From Fragilariopsis cylindrus CCMP1102 (lineage: Eukaryota > Bacillariophyta > Bacillariophyceae > Bacillariales > Bacillariaceae), in the NCBI GenBank assembly GCA_900095095.1, contig FMBT01000335.1, positions 62,001-126,000 on the forward strand: DNA of 64,000 bases, in the 5' to 3' direction. Numbering within the stretch: position 1 is the stretch's first letter; every line of letters begins with the position of its first letter. Shown in pieces: positions 46,178 to 56,352 of this stretch. A model generated the notes under the pieces. It was not told the DNA's origin. It searched no databases and worked only from the letters and a program-made list of their open reading frames with translations. A program made the position numbers and the translations under genes.

Positions 46178-47091
46178 ATTTCAAATACAATAATTGTTGA
46201 TAGCCTGGCTTAATTAGTCGAATAACGGAAGTCGAACTCATAGCATAACATGACAAAAGTATAGACCTCATATAGGATTGACAAGACATAATAAAATAAG
46301 AAAAAATATAATAAAGACACAATACGAAAAGAATTGACCACGATAATATAAAGTTGGACTATTCAATTTTGAGTTTCGGTATTATTTTTCTTCAAACGAT
46401 TCCACATAATTTATACACTTATCAAATAATGCAGAACACGTAACAACAAATGATAGACGACGTGCATGTTATTGTTGTTCAATCTTGTTTTGATTCGTCT
46501 ACGTAATTCATAATCTCGTGACTGTTTTATTTTCATGATCATGAAGCAAAGATCCAAATAGTATGATGAGATACTGTATTGAAAGGATGACAACCTCTAG
46601 ATCCTATTACTTGTATAGTATCATTTACGATGGATGCGTATGATATATAAGAAGGGTGATGTAACATACGAATCTGCATTTCAATACTAGAGAGAAACAA
46701 TAAGAGTTCTTTTGTAGTGTGTACTATATTGTGATTACTTCCACTATCTATTCCCGAACTGCATTCATTAATCTCATCTTAGGGTTGGGGTTAAATTAAT
46801 TTTGTTATTTTTTTTGTTGAATTTGAAGGAGATAAGTGTGAGTGAGTGAGTCACATACAGTCAGGTCACGTTCTTTTCTACTGTACGTCAAAAATCTAAT
46901 CATAAAATCTTTTTCTCACACCCCAACTCACTAACAAACAACAGCACAGCCGCACAACCTCTTCTTGCTTTCTTTAACACTTCTTACTCGATCTCACAAA
47001 TAAATACGACCAGCCAAGACGATAAAGGAAAGCCGATACAGTAGCAAACATCTTTGTGTCCAAAGCAAACAGCGAAACATCACATAAGCAA
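46178..47091. other. Intergenic region
   Basis: These 914 bp lie between same-strand genes. They are AT-rich, with no ORF of coding character. A short tagtg/agtga-rich part near 46830-46860 and the leader of the PsbP-like gene are the only things seen. Confidence 0.4.
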
Positions 47092-48393
47092 ATGATGATG
47101 ATATCGTTATTTTCAGTACCAGTATCATTATTGTTGATATCGGTTCTGTCGTCGTCGTCGTCGGAAGGCGAAACGGTAGTATTGGCATTTCAATCATCAC
47201 GCGCGAGAAGAACAACAACAACAGCACAAACGGCAAGATTCTCTTCCTTATTATTACTCCAATTAAAATCCAATAATAATAATAATAAACATAATGAATT
47301 TGAAAACAGTGAACAAGAAGGAGAGAAAGAAGTTGAAATGAAAGCAGAGATAGTACAACAACAGTCAAATAATGATAAAAATAAAAATAAAAATCTGAGC
47401 ATGTCGTTACTGCAGTCACGTAGATCCGTTGTGTCCAGTATAGCAGCTTCAATTACAGCAACTGCTATAACTAGCACATTATTGGGTGGTCCTATAATAG
47501 AAGAAGCGGCAGCAGCAGCAGCAGCAGCAACAACAAAAGGAAAATTGTTCGATGAAGATAATTCGTCGTCTGATTCGGATCCTTCTATTAGAATGATTAA
47601 TTATAATATAAAAGATTTTTCTATTTCATTACCGAATAATTGGAATATTATCACAAAATACAAACAGCAAGAAGAAGGTAATAGCAGCAACAAGAAATCA
47701 AAAGCCAGTCCTACATTATTTTCTGCTATTGATTTCAAATCAGGTACCGTAGTCTCGGTCGTACAAGAGGAAGCTTGTAGTATTAATGAATATGCAAAAT
47801 CCTCTTTTTCATCATCATCAGCATCTAAGAACAACAACAACAATAAAGTATGTGATTTTGTTTTAACCACACCAACAACGACACCATCCACATCATCATC
47901 ATCATTATTTTCAAATGACACATATAAAAAGGATGCCACAAAATTATTATTACGTCATGATGATCGTGATAATGCTGTATTAAATGGAATAAGTAATCTG
48001 GATAATTGTCAATTAGTATCATCATCATCGAAGTCATCATCATCAAAGTCAGTATTATTAGAATTACAGGCAACGACATCCATTCCAAGTGGTGGTACCT
48101 ATGTTGATACGATGGGTATTAATCAACTGAAGATGATTGATCGTAAAGTTGTTGCAAAAGCATATCATTACGTTGTTGTTGATGATGATGATGATCCTAC
48201 TACCACACAAAAAGATTCAAATAACGCTAGTAATGAAGTTACTAGTAGTAGTAGTCCAATTCCAAGTACCGGGAGTGCATCAAGAATCAGTGTCATAAGT
48301 ATTTGGTTAAGTTCACCATTAGATGAATGGCAAAATCCTTCGATGAATATTAAATTAAATCAAATTTGGGATAGTGTTACAACAACGATTTAA
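47092..48393 (+). CDS. PsbP-like thylakoid-lumen protein
   Basis: The start is set at the ATG at 47092, because the upstream open frame begins only with GTG. The protein is 433 aa. The presequence is tripartite: signal (SLFSVPVSLLLISVLSSSSS), then VLAFQSSRARR with a Phe cleavage motif, then a twin-Arg lumen signal SRRSVVSSIAASITATAI ending in an Ala run. The mature part has PsbP-fold marks: NYNIKDFSISLPNNWNII, DATKLLLRHDDRDNAVL and the ending SIWLSSPLDEWQNPSMNIKL. Ser/Asn/Thr inserts break it up. PsbP-like proteins help assemble or stabilise photosystem complexes; which subclass this is cannot be told. Confidence 0.7.
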   Translation: MMMISLFSVPVSLLLISVLSSSSSEGETVVLAFQSSRARRTTTTAQTARFSSLLLLQLKSNNNNNKHNEFENSEQEGEKEVEMKAEIVQQQSNNDKNKNKNLSMSLLQSRRSVVSSIAASITATAITSTLLGGPIIEEAAAAAAAATTKGKLFDEDNSSSDSDPSIRMINYNIKDFSISLPNNWNIITKYKQQEEGNSSNKKSKASPTLFSAIDFKSGTVVSVVQEEACSINEYAKSSFSSSSASKNNNNNKVCDFVLTTPTTTPSTSSSSLFSNDTYKKDATKLLLRHDDRDNAVLNGISNLDNCQLVSSSSKSSSSKSVLLELQATTSIPSGGTYVDTMGINQLKMIDRKVVAKAYHYVVVDDDDDPTTTQKDSNNASNEVTSSSSPIPSTGSASRISVISIWLSSPLDEWQNPSMNIKLNQIWDSVTTTI

Positions 48394-48548
48394 CGATTTA
48401 ATCATATAACAACTTAATACAATAAGATAAGATAACTTAAACGAAAAACGAACGTAGATACATGGTTTACTTTTTGTTATATGTATCCTTTATTTTTACG
48501 GTATCTTTATTATTTTTAATATTCTACTTACTACTTCTACTAGTATTA

Positions 48549-49835
48549 TTAATATTTAAAGACATTGTTTTCATGATATCCAGCATCGTTCAATATACCT
48601 AATAATGGACCTTGAATTTTCGGTCCTTTCTTTTTTCCTGGTGATGGTGGTCCACGTGAGACAGGACCCGCCCAATGAGAGACAAATCCATCCCTACCAC
48701 AAATAAATATCATGGTATCTGTATCTGATGTACTAGCTTCATCAGTAGGTGATGGTGGTGGTGGTAATGCTGATAATGCCATAGTAACATCACCACGACC
48801 TTTCACGTATGTTGCTGAACTAGTATCAGTATCATCAGCATCTTCGTCATCTTGTTCTTCTTGTGTGAATGAATATGTCACAAAGAAATTATTTGGATAT
48901 TTTTTTTGTAATAAATCAATTTCATGTTTCCCTAATATATCACGTTTTGTACAATTAATAAATAGTAGATATATTTTTGGTAACGACGTTAGTAATTCTT
49001 GATTTTGATTATCTTGAACTTGATCTTGATCGTGATCTAATAATAATAGACGTGCTAATTGTAATAATGGTGCAATCCCGGTACCACCAGCAATTAAACC
49101 AATATTCTTCCATCCTCTATTTAAAATATTCGATGAGTGATGTACAATGCGTTCTTTTTTTAATTCTGCTTGTATTGAGTCACCCACAGTCATTTCACAT
49201 AAATAATTACCCACACCACCACCATTTCTATAAGTTGTATCATAGGATTTTACAATTAAATCAAAATAGTCTTGCTGGGATGGATGTGAGATTGGTGAAT
49301 ATGATTTTGATAAAAAAGTAGTAGTAGACTTTTTATTAGTTCCTATTTCTTCAATTTCATTTTCATCTTGATTAGGATTATAATAATCAATTTTGATACA
49401 TGTTGGTAATAATGGATCAATTCCTAAAAATTTCCGTCGTCCTCCTTCTGTCGTCGTCTCTGTTGTTGGTAATCCATATCGTAATAAGAATGAATCATGT
49501 GATAATTTCGTCTTCAATAATAGTTTGTACGATTGTTTCACATATGGTGATACGGCAGCTGAAACTACTCCTGCTGCTGCCACTGCTGCTGAATTCTGCA
49601 TATTATCAATATTATTATCAGTGTTATTATTGCTATCGAAGGTAGATAAAAATAATAATGGTACCGAAATGAGAATAGAAATGAAACTGAAAATGGAAAT
49701 CGATATAAATAGAGGATTGTTGTTTTTGTAATTATCGATAAGAGGTCGTGTTATAACCAAATTAAAATAATTTCTAGTACAACTTTTGTTGTTCTTCCTC
49801 TGCTGGCGATTATTCTTCTTCGTAATGACTGTCAT
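48549..49835 (-). CDS. NADH-cytochrome b5 reductase-like flavoprotein
   Basis: The protein is 428 aa. An N-terminal membrane anchor (FISISIFSFISILISVPLLF, about residues 43-62) precedes the FAD domain, where SKSYSPISHP replaces the usual RxYSPxS with a Lys in place of Arg. GNYLCEMTVGDSIQAE follows. The NAD domain has GLIAGGTGIAPLLQLAR, then LLFINCTKRDIL and MIFICGRDGFVSHW. The C-terminus GPLLGILNDAGYHENNVFKY matches the family end. It is expected to pass electrons from NAD(P)H to cytochrome b5 or a similar acceptor at a membrane. The gene is tail-to-tail with the PsbP-like gene. Confidence 0.85.
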   Translation of the reverse strand: MTVITKKNNRQQRKNNKSCTRNYFNLVITRPLIDNYKNNNPLFISISIFSFISILISVPLLFLSTFDSNNNTDNNIDNMQNSAAVAAAGVVSAAVSPYVKQSYKLLLKTKLSHDSFLLRYGLPTTETTTEGGRRKFLGIDPLLPTCIKIDYYNPNQDENEIEEIGTNKKSTTTFLSKSYSPISHPSQQDYFDLIVKSYDTTYRNGGGVGNYLCEMTVGDSIQAELKKERIVHHSSNILNRGWKNIGLIAGGTGIAPLLQLARLLLLDHDQDQVQDNQNQELLTSLPKIYLLFINCTKRDILGKHEIDLLQKKYPNNFFVTYSFTQEEQDDEDADDTDTSSATYVKGRGDVTMALSALPPPPSPTDEASTSDTDTMIFICGRDGFVSHWAGPVSRGPPSPGKKKGPKIQGPLLGILNDAGYHENNVFKY

Positions 49836-50796
49836 CTGCAGAACAATACTGATCTGATATATGCCAGGCAGGGTAAGGTAACTTACAGAAACGTTATTGC
49901 AAGTTTGTAAGTTAAATTAATTTTATTGATCTATCGGAATGTCCTTCTTTTTTCCTCTCCTCTTCTTTCGACTGTGATTGCGTGGGTCTCCTACTGTACT
50001 TGTAAGTGAATGAAGATGTTGAGTCGCGAGTTAATGAGTCAGTCAGTCGAGATTTTCCTCATCCCTTTTTGTTTTTGCAATTCCCCCCCCCCCTTTAGAC
50101 TACTAAGTTTGAGATCTTGACACGCCCCAAGAGCACATTCTACACGTTTTCATCACGCGATACCATGGTCCTCATCAAAATTGCGAATACAGTAGCTGGT
50201 AAAGTTTGTTAAAATTGTATGTGCAACCACATTTTTTATGTGAAGAATATTCTTTTCACAATATCCTTTATTGCTCTATCCCATCCAATACAACAAATAC
50301 AATGTGAAAAGAGTTATGATTGGACGTGATGAATTATAAAAGGGGTGATTATACAAATAACACGCTTCCTTAAGAGTCAAAGAATATTCCTCAGACGACG
50401 ATATAGTCGACGAAGAAGCCACATCAGATTGAGAGGCAATAATGTAAAGGTTTGTACAGTACACACTTCTAGCACATTTGCTCTCGTGTACGACACACCG
50501 TAGATTCATTGAGACATTGTAAAAATGTCAGGTCTTTGGTAGTCGTAGTTATCGTATAGTCTACTCCAATTCGAACATTGTATCGTGCCATATGCATCTA
50601 CCGTACATATTGCACATGCGATAGATCTTTTTCCTCTTTTTGACTCGCAAAAAGATATCTTTTGCGGTTCTGCTTCGACGAGAGATTGGAACAATTGCAA
50701 AATTTGTAAAGTAGTTCGACATAAAAACTTAAATTGATCAACACAACAACAACAACAACAACAAGAATTTTAGAAAACTATATTATTATTTACATC
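49836..50796. other. Divergent intergenic region carrying repeat copy 1
   Basis: This region lies between the b5-reductase-like gene (-) and the CREG-like gene (+). It contains the first copy of a ~135-bp dispersed repeat (49925-50059), a poly-C run near 50085-50094 and two short non-convincing minus ORFs. Confidence 0.5.
49925..50059 (+). repeat. Dispersed direct repeat, copy 1
   Basis: It shares attgatctatcggaatgtc, cctctcctcttctttcgact and gttgagtcgcgagttaatga with 52394-52537 in the same order, with small indels in the middle. Confidence 0.85.
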
Positions 50797-51938
50797 ATGA
50801 TGATTCCCTTTATGAAGAAGAATTTATTTCTCACTTTCACTGCTACCACCATCTTTGGACTCCTATCGTCATTCCCTGAGGGAGTGGTTGGTGATGGATG
50901 CTGTGCGCTTACGAAACCTCCCGGTAGTAAGGAAGAAGATTATTATTGTATTAATCCCTCAAATATGAAAACTCAGCGTTGTATTACGGCAAAGGTTGCC
51001 ACCGCACGTTGGATGGCACAAAATCTTGAATGGGGGACATTGTCAACACTCCGTACCGATGCCAATGGGAACGGAATAAACGGTGACATCACTCCATTCG
51101 GGAACACGTATTCATTCTCGGATGGTCCGTGTGGTGGTGGAACAGGAACACCTTACTTCTACGGAACTGACTTGGATGTTTCCTGGAATGAGGCTGCCGA
51201 AAATCCAATGGTATCCTTTGCATTATCGGAAGCCTCACTTACATCGGATTGTGTCAACCGTACCGATGATGGTCTTTCGGCTTGTGTTATTTCAGCAAGT
51301 GGTGGTGATCCAGAAGCTCCAGTAAGTAATAACTCTTACTTCTTACAGTTTGTAAAATCATTGTGTGTCTCTTCTGGATCGATCGATTGTACCAATAATA
51401 ATCCGGTCGATTCATTCGTGTATTTCCCCTCTTCCACTCTTCATCATCATCATTATCGTCGTTGCTGTTGTTGTTGCTGATGTTGTTACTTTCATTATTC
51501 CTTATTGTACTCACTTGATACCTGCATCATCCTCTTCTCTCTGTCTACCTCTTTTGCCGCTTCTCGTCGGACATTCTTTTCTCCTTATTTTTTCCCCTAT
51601 ATCGTATCGCACCGCATCCCTCGTATAAACAAAATAAATTAAAATACAACAACTACACACACACACACACACACACACAGCCTTGTGCACGATTGACTAT
51701 TGTGGGTAATTTCACTACTATCCCAGAAGGTACAACAGAATATACCTTTGCGACGAAATCATTATTTGAACGCCATCCAGCAATGGCACATTGGCCTACC
51801 GATCATGCTTGGCTTGTTGCAAAGATTGATGTCCAATATGTGTGGACAATTGATTTTTATGGTGGTGCGAATGTATTTACTGCCGATCAATATTATGGTT
51901 CCAATTCTTCGGACGACGAGAAAAAGAGTGAGTTATAA
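50797..51938 (+). CDS. CREG-like secreted protein, two exons
   Basis: Exons 50797..51321 and 51681..51938 give 260 aa. The donor is GTAAGT after GDPEAP; the acceptor lies at the end of an (AC)n tract. The start is the ATG at 50797, followed by a signal peptide (NLFLTFTATTIFGLLSSFP). The rest matches CREG-type proteins with the FMN-binding split-barrel fold: ARWMAQNLEWGTLSTLRTD, PFGNTYSFSDGP, PYFYGTDLDVSW, CARLTIVGN, KSLFERHPAMAHWPTDHAW and IDFYGGANVFTADQYY. In animals CREG is an endolysosomal glycoprotein; the role in algae is unknown. A GTGAGT near 51927 could start another intron, so the last residues are not certain. Confidence 0.85.
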
Positions 51939-52810
51939 GATAATTTATATACACCATACCGTATATATAAATATAAACATGATATGATATATATAAATAC
52001 GATACATGTACAAACAAAACAGAAGGAAAGAAAGAGAATGAGAGAAGGTCACAACCGTAACGGATATATATATATATATATTGATATCTGTATATATAAA
52101 AATGGTACAATAAGAACTATTTTTTATTTTATACTTTCTGTTTGTCATCTACACTATCAAAAAATAATAATAGAATACGATAATAGCAATACTCATACCT
52201 TACTAGTTAGAGCTTGAAGGCTCATGCACAACGATCCTACCAATTCACAGACGAACACACGAACGAACGAACAATAGTTATCTTATTCATTGCTACTGTG
52301 TTTCTATCTTGATTCTCTATTTTACTTCGGTAGTATCGCCGTGTTGTATCAGGTGCGATATATATTAGTACTACATATGGTATGCATGATACTATTGATC
52401 TATCGGAATGTCCTTCCTTTTTCCTCTCCTCTTCTTTCGACTGTGATTGCAAGTACTAGTAGTAGGTCTCCAACTTGTAAGTGATGTTGAGTCGCGAGTT
52501 AATGAGTCAGTCAGTCGTTCTTATGCCAGATTTTCCTGCCGGAATTTGTTTTTTTGTTTTTCTAGAGGATTCTTCCTTAATATTTTGTATCTTACCACGA
52601 ATGGTCAAGATCACAAATTGATGATCGAGCCCAAAGTCTATTTATCTCAAATTCTAGTAAGAGGAGCAGCCAGAGAGTAAATAACATCAGATTATATTAT
52701 GATGATGTGAAGATTTGTCTTCTAAAATGATCAAGATCATTATTTCTGTCCGTTCTGCTAGACCGCCGTCCCACTTCAACTTACCTACGACCAAGAAAAC
52801 TAGCATCAGT
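51939..52810. other. Intergenic region carrying repeat copy 2
   Basis: It has (TA)-rich microsatellites (52065-52095) and the second copy of the dispersed repeat at 52394-52537, about 275 bp before the next coding start. No gene is seen. Confidence 0.5.
52394..52537 (+). repeat. Dispersed direct repeat, copy 2
   Basis: Second copy of the repeat at 49925, 2.47 kb away, in the same orientation and again upstream of a gene for a secreted protein. Confidence 0.85.
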
Positions 52811-54265
52811 ATGAAAAACATATCCTTCACCTTTGCCTTGTCATTATTGATGTTGATGTTGATGCTAATAACACTTCGAAGCGAAGCGAAACGAAGCGAA
52901 ACGCGACATCAATGTTATGGCAGAGCGCCAGCAATAATAATCTTCTTCGTGCGCTTCAACAAGAAGTGATACCTAGTATTACCGCACAGACCTTTCAAGA
53001 ACGTGGTGAATGTGAAAATTCTCTTATCTTTCGTTTTAAAGAGGATGACACTAAAACTTGTGATACATTCGTTGCAGAAAAACCTGTCAGGCGATGTAGT
53101 AAGCATCAGCCTGGGACCGGTAAAAAACTCAGATTCTTTTGTCTAGTAACATGTAGGGACAAATGCAAGGATACATTCACAACAGAACGGGGTCCATGTG
53201 AAGATTCCGATTCCTTCCAATTTAAAGGCAATTCCAAAAGGACATGTGATGGATGGGTTGCCAAAAAAAAACGTGTCAGTAGAAGATGTAAAAAGAAACA
53301 ACCTGGTACTACCGGAGGAAAGAAAGTGAAATATTTTTGTCCAGCAACATGTAAGAAAAAATGCAAAAGGACTAATTCGCCTACTACTACATCGCCTACT
53401 ACTACGTCTCCAACCGATTCTCCAACTACGTTGCCTACTACGTCGCTTACTACGTCGCCTACTACTTCTCCAACCGATTCGCCTACTACGTCTCCTACTA
53501 CGTCTCCAACCGATTCGCCTACTATTTCTCCTACTACTTTTCCAACCGATTTGCCTACTACGCCGCCTACGACATCTCCCACCGATTCGCCTACTACGTC
53601 GCCTACTACGTCGCCTACTATGTCTCCAACCGATACGCCTACTATGTCGCCTACTATGTCGCCTACTACGCCGCCTACGACATCTCCCACCGATTCGCCT
53701 ACTACTTCTCCAACCGATTCGCCTACTACGTCGCCTACTACTTCTCCAGATACAACCGATTCGCCTACTACGTCGCCTACGACATCTCCCACCGATTCGC
53801 CTACTACGTCGCCTACTACGAATCCAACCGATTCTCCAACTACACCTTCTACAAAATATCCTATCACTCAGTGCGCCAACGGGCCTGCTACTTACTTTCC
53901 GGGTAGTCTTACGAAGACACTGGGAGGAGGATTTGCTAATAGTACTCTACTGGTTTTTTCTGGGTTGAATGGACGCGTAATTACACGAAAAGGGGAGCAT
54001 GTATCACTCAATGAAGGTAATAGTAAGTCTGGTTCCATTATGCATTCGCAAACTGATGGTGCTGGAACTGTTGCTGATGATACTAATGCAGCCTATTATT
54101 ATATGATAGCGAACTCCGAATCTGTTACTGGTTGAGTGGGTATTCTTCATTTTGATAGTACCAAAACACCTCATGATGTAATTGGCTACATAAGAACTGC
54201 AAGAAAGATACCAACAGTTAGGTAGTCGTAATTGTGGTGGTGGACGTACTCCTTGGGGTACTTGG
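52811..54265 (+). pseudogene. Secreted Cys-rich / Thr-Pro-rich protein running into the 5' part of a PhoX-like (DUF839) domain; frame-broken
   Basis: A signal peptide (ATG 52811, FTFALSLLMLMLMLITLRSEA) is open in one frame. The main body (407 codons from 52912 to the TGA at 54133) lies in another. The switch falls on a run of five 5-bp units (52877-52903). The body has two ~60-residue Cys-rich modules of ShKT-like spacing (ending CLVTCRDKC and CPATCKKKC), a Thr/Ser/Pro tandem-repeat stalk (53370-53860) and then GGGFANSTLLVFSGLNG to YYYMIANSES, the start of a DUF839/PhoX-like domain. After the TGA the same frame continues with VGILHFDSTKTPHDVIGY, and a further frame holds NCGGGRTPWGTW, ending at 54265. 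It is probably a decayed gene. The Cys-rich modules are structural in diatoms as far as I know. Confidence 0.6.
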
Positions 54266-54339
54266 TGAGAATAATGTACATACAGTAATACTGTACAGTA
54301 GGACCTAGAACAAGAAAAAGAACCCGCTAATGAAGCTAA

Positions 54340-54663
54340 CAATGCGATTTTCAAGTTCTATTAAATTAGAGGGAACCAATTTTCTTTCATTACTTATACT
54401 ACTTCTAATAGTGTAACCCGTCCCCCTACGTACTCATGAAACTCGTCGTGCTGCGTACTCAAGTTCTATTAAATTAAGAGAACCTATTTTCTTTACTTAT
54501 ACAATGCGATTTTCAAGTTCTATTAAATTAGAGGGAACCAATTTTCTTTCATTACTTATACTACTTCTAATAGTGTAACCCGTCCCCCTATGTACTCATG
54601 AAACTCGTCGTGCTGCGTACTCAAGTTCTATTAAATTTAGAGAACCAACTTTCTTTACTTATA
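54340..54663. repeat. Two tandem copies of a 162-bp unit
   Basis: Copies start at 54340 and 54502, both with caatgcgattttcaagttct and near-identical throughout (one C/T change in the ccccctacg/ccccctatg word). Each contains an internal half-repeat of caagttctattaaatt. Confidence 0.9.
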
Positions 54664-55126
54664 CTACCGTACTTCTTAAAGTGTCAAAGGTAAACCCGTA
54701 CCGCGCGTACTTCAATAACATATTATAATTCATAGCTGAAAGTACAAATAACTTCTGGCATTACCCCACCTTATCACATTATAAAAAATATTGCGTTGGA
54801 TAATAAATCCTGCCACGAAACATATAATATCATTCTACCTTGAGTTCAAAAGATTGCGTTAAATAATAAATCCTGCCACGAAACATATAACGTAGCTTCG
54901 TATCACCGCATGTAGATTTGATTCTTCATGTACTTACGTACCACAGTAAGATAAAAATAGAACATCATAATACTCGAGTTCTATTTAACTAAGAGAACCA
55001 ATTTTCTTACATTACTCATACTACGACTTCTAAAAGTGTCTAAGGTAAACCCGTCCCGTATGTACTTCAACAACCATATTAATTCTTATATGAAATTATC
55101 AATAACTTCTGGCATTACCCCACCTT
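54621..55126. repeat. Nested repeats: ~150-bp direct repeat and 37-bp direct repeat
   Basis: 54621-54772 recurs, diverged, at about 54973-55126; both end in acttctggcattaccccacc. Between them ttgcgttnnataataaatcctgccacgaaacatataa occurs at 54791 and 54854. The whole field 54340-55126 is repeat DNA without an ORF. Confidence 0.8.
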
Positions 55127-55184
55127 CTTCATACTACTTATGGCACTATCATTTTAATTTTACCATAGCCCTCTCTAATTCGCT

Positions 55185-55211
55185 AATCCCAACGCGATGA
55201 GCGTTGGGATT
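55185..55211. other. Perfect 11-bp inverted repeat (hairpin)
   Basis: Arms aatcccaacgc and gcgttgggatt flank a 5-base loop gatga. It stands alone in non-coding DNA. Confidence 0.8.
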
Positions 55212-56352
55212 ACATTTGTATTTTACGGATGATTTGCGTGTGTTCTTCATTCCTAATTGTATAGTTGAAATTAAGTAATTTGATTGATATTACGACGCGA
55301 CTATCCACGAGGCAATGATTGATATATATATTATGAGGACACAAAAACTTCACAATTCTATATTCTTTGATTGAAGCTTATTACGGTATTCGTGAATACT
55401 GTACAACGCGATGAATTACGATTACGAAAGCGCGTACATTATCGGTAATAGGCTACTGATCGAAGCTTATTCGCATACCGCGACGACTACTGTTAAAATA
55501 CGAAGGTAGGCTGCAAATCAATTGAAAAAAAAGGTAAATAACATCGTCTCACTAGATAATACCAGAAGAAAAGATACTTTTTCTAATTTTCAAAAAGCAC
55601 ACTTACTTTATCTCTCACTAGATATTACCAGAAGAAACGGTACTTTTTTAAAAAAATCTTCAAAAAGCTCACTTTATTTCTTTCACACAATCTTGAATTT
55701 AAAGACGGTTCATTTACAAAAAGAAAAGAAAAGAAAATACAAAACAGAACGTTAAAATGTAGGTACTGTTGTATTGTTGCATTGTTGCTTTGTTATCTTG
55801 TTTGTCCTGTTATTGTATATTGAAGCTTCTATCGTGGTGGTGGTAGTTTTCGTTTTCCGTTGTCGTTGTTGTTGTCGTCGTCGTCAAATAATAATGATCA
55901 TCATGGCTAGGAAATGTGTGGCTCTTTAAAAGCAATAACAACAAATGGAATATAATACCTTAACAAGATCATCGTCGACCGACTAAATAGAGACGTTGTG
56001 TTCTAGTATGGTGTACAATCTTCAGAGATGAAGATTACGTACACAATACACACGAAGCAGCAGCAGCATCAGCAACTAACCGTGACAAATGTAGTACTTG
56101 CGCTCAAGTTTCTAGTGGTAGTCCATAGCATGCTTCGTAATCATACCCCAACTCAACTCAACTCAACAACTCGAACATATGCAACTGACAAGACAATTAG
56201 TTTGCCAAGGCCCACTTTCACTTCGCCTTTGTTTGATTCATTATCTTTTGAATTTTTCGACTATGTGCAGTATATTTTACTCACCATTTTATCTTATTCA
56301 ACCAACTGCCAACCTTGTATAGCAAATACATTATCATCATCAATTCATCACT
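55212..56352. other. Intergenic region upstream of the BspA-like gene
   Basis: It contains a diverged direct repeat (tcactagatannaccagaagaaa at about 55549 and 55607) and otherwise no support for a gene. An ORF at 56028-56411 overlaps the next gene in another frame and is not coding-like. Confidence 0.4.

Noticed and set aside
53106-53867. Minus-strand ORF rich in VGDVVGESVG
   Set aside because: It is the antisense of the Thr/Ser/Pro repeat stalk, an artefact of repetition.
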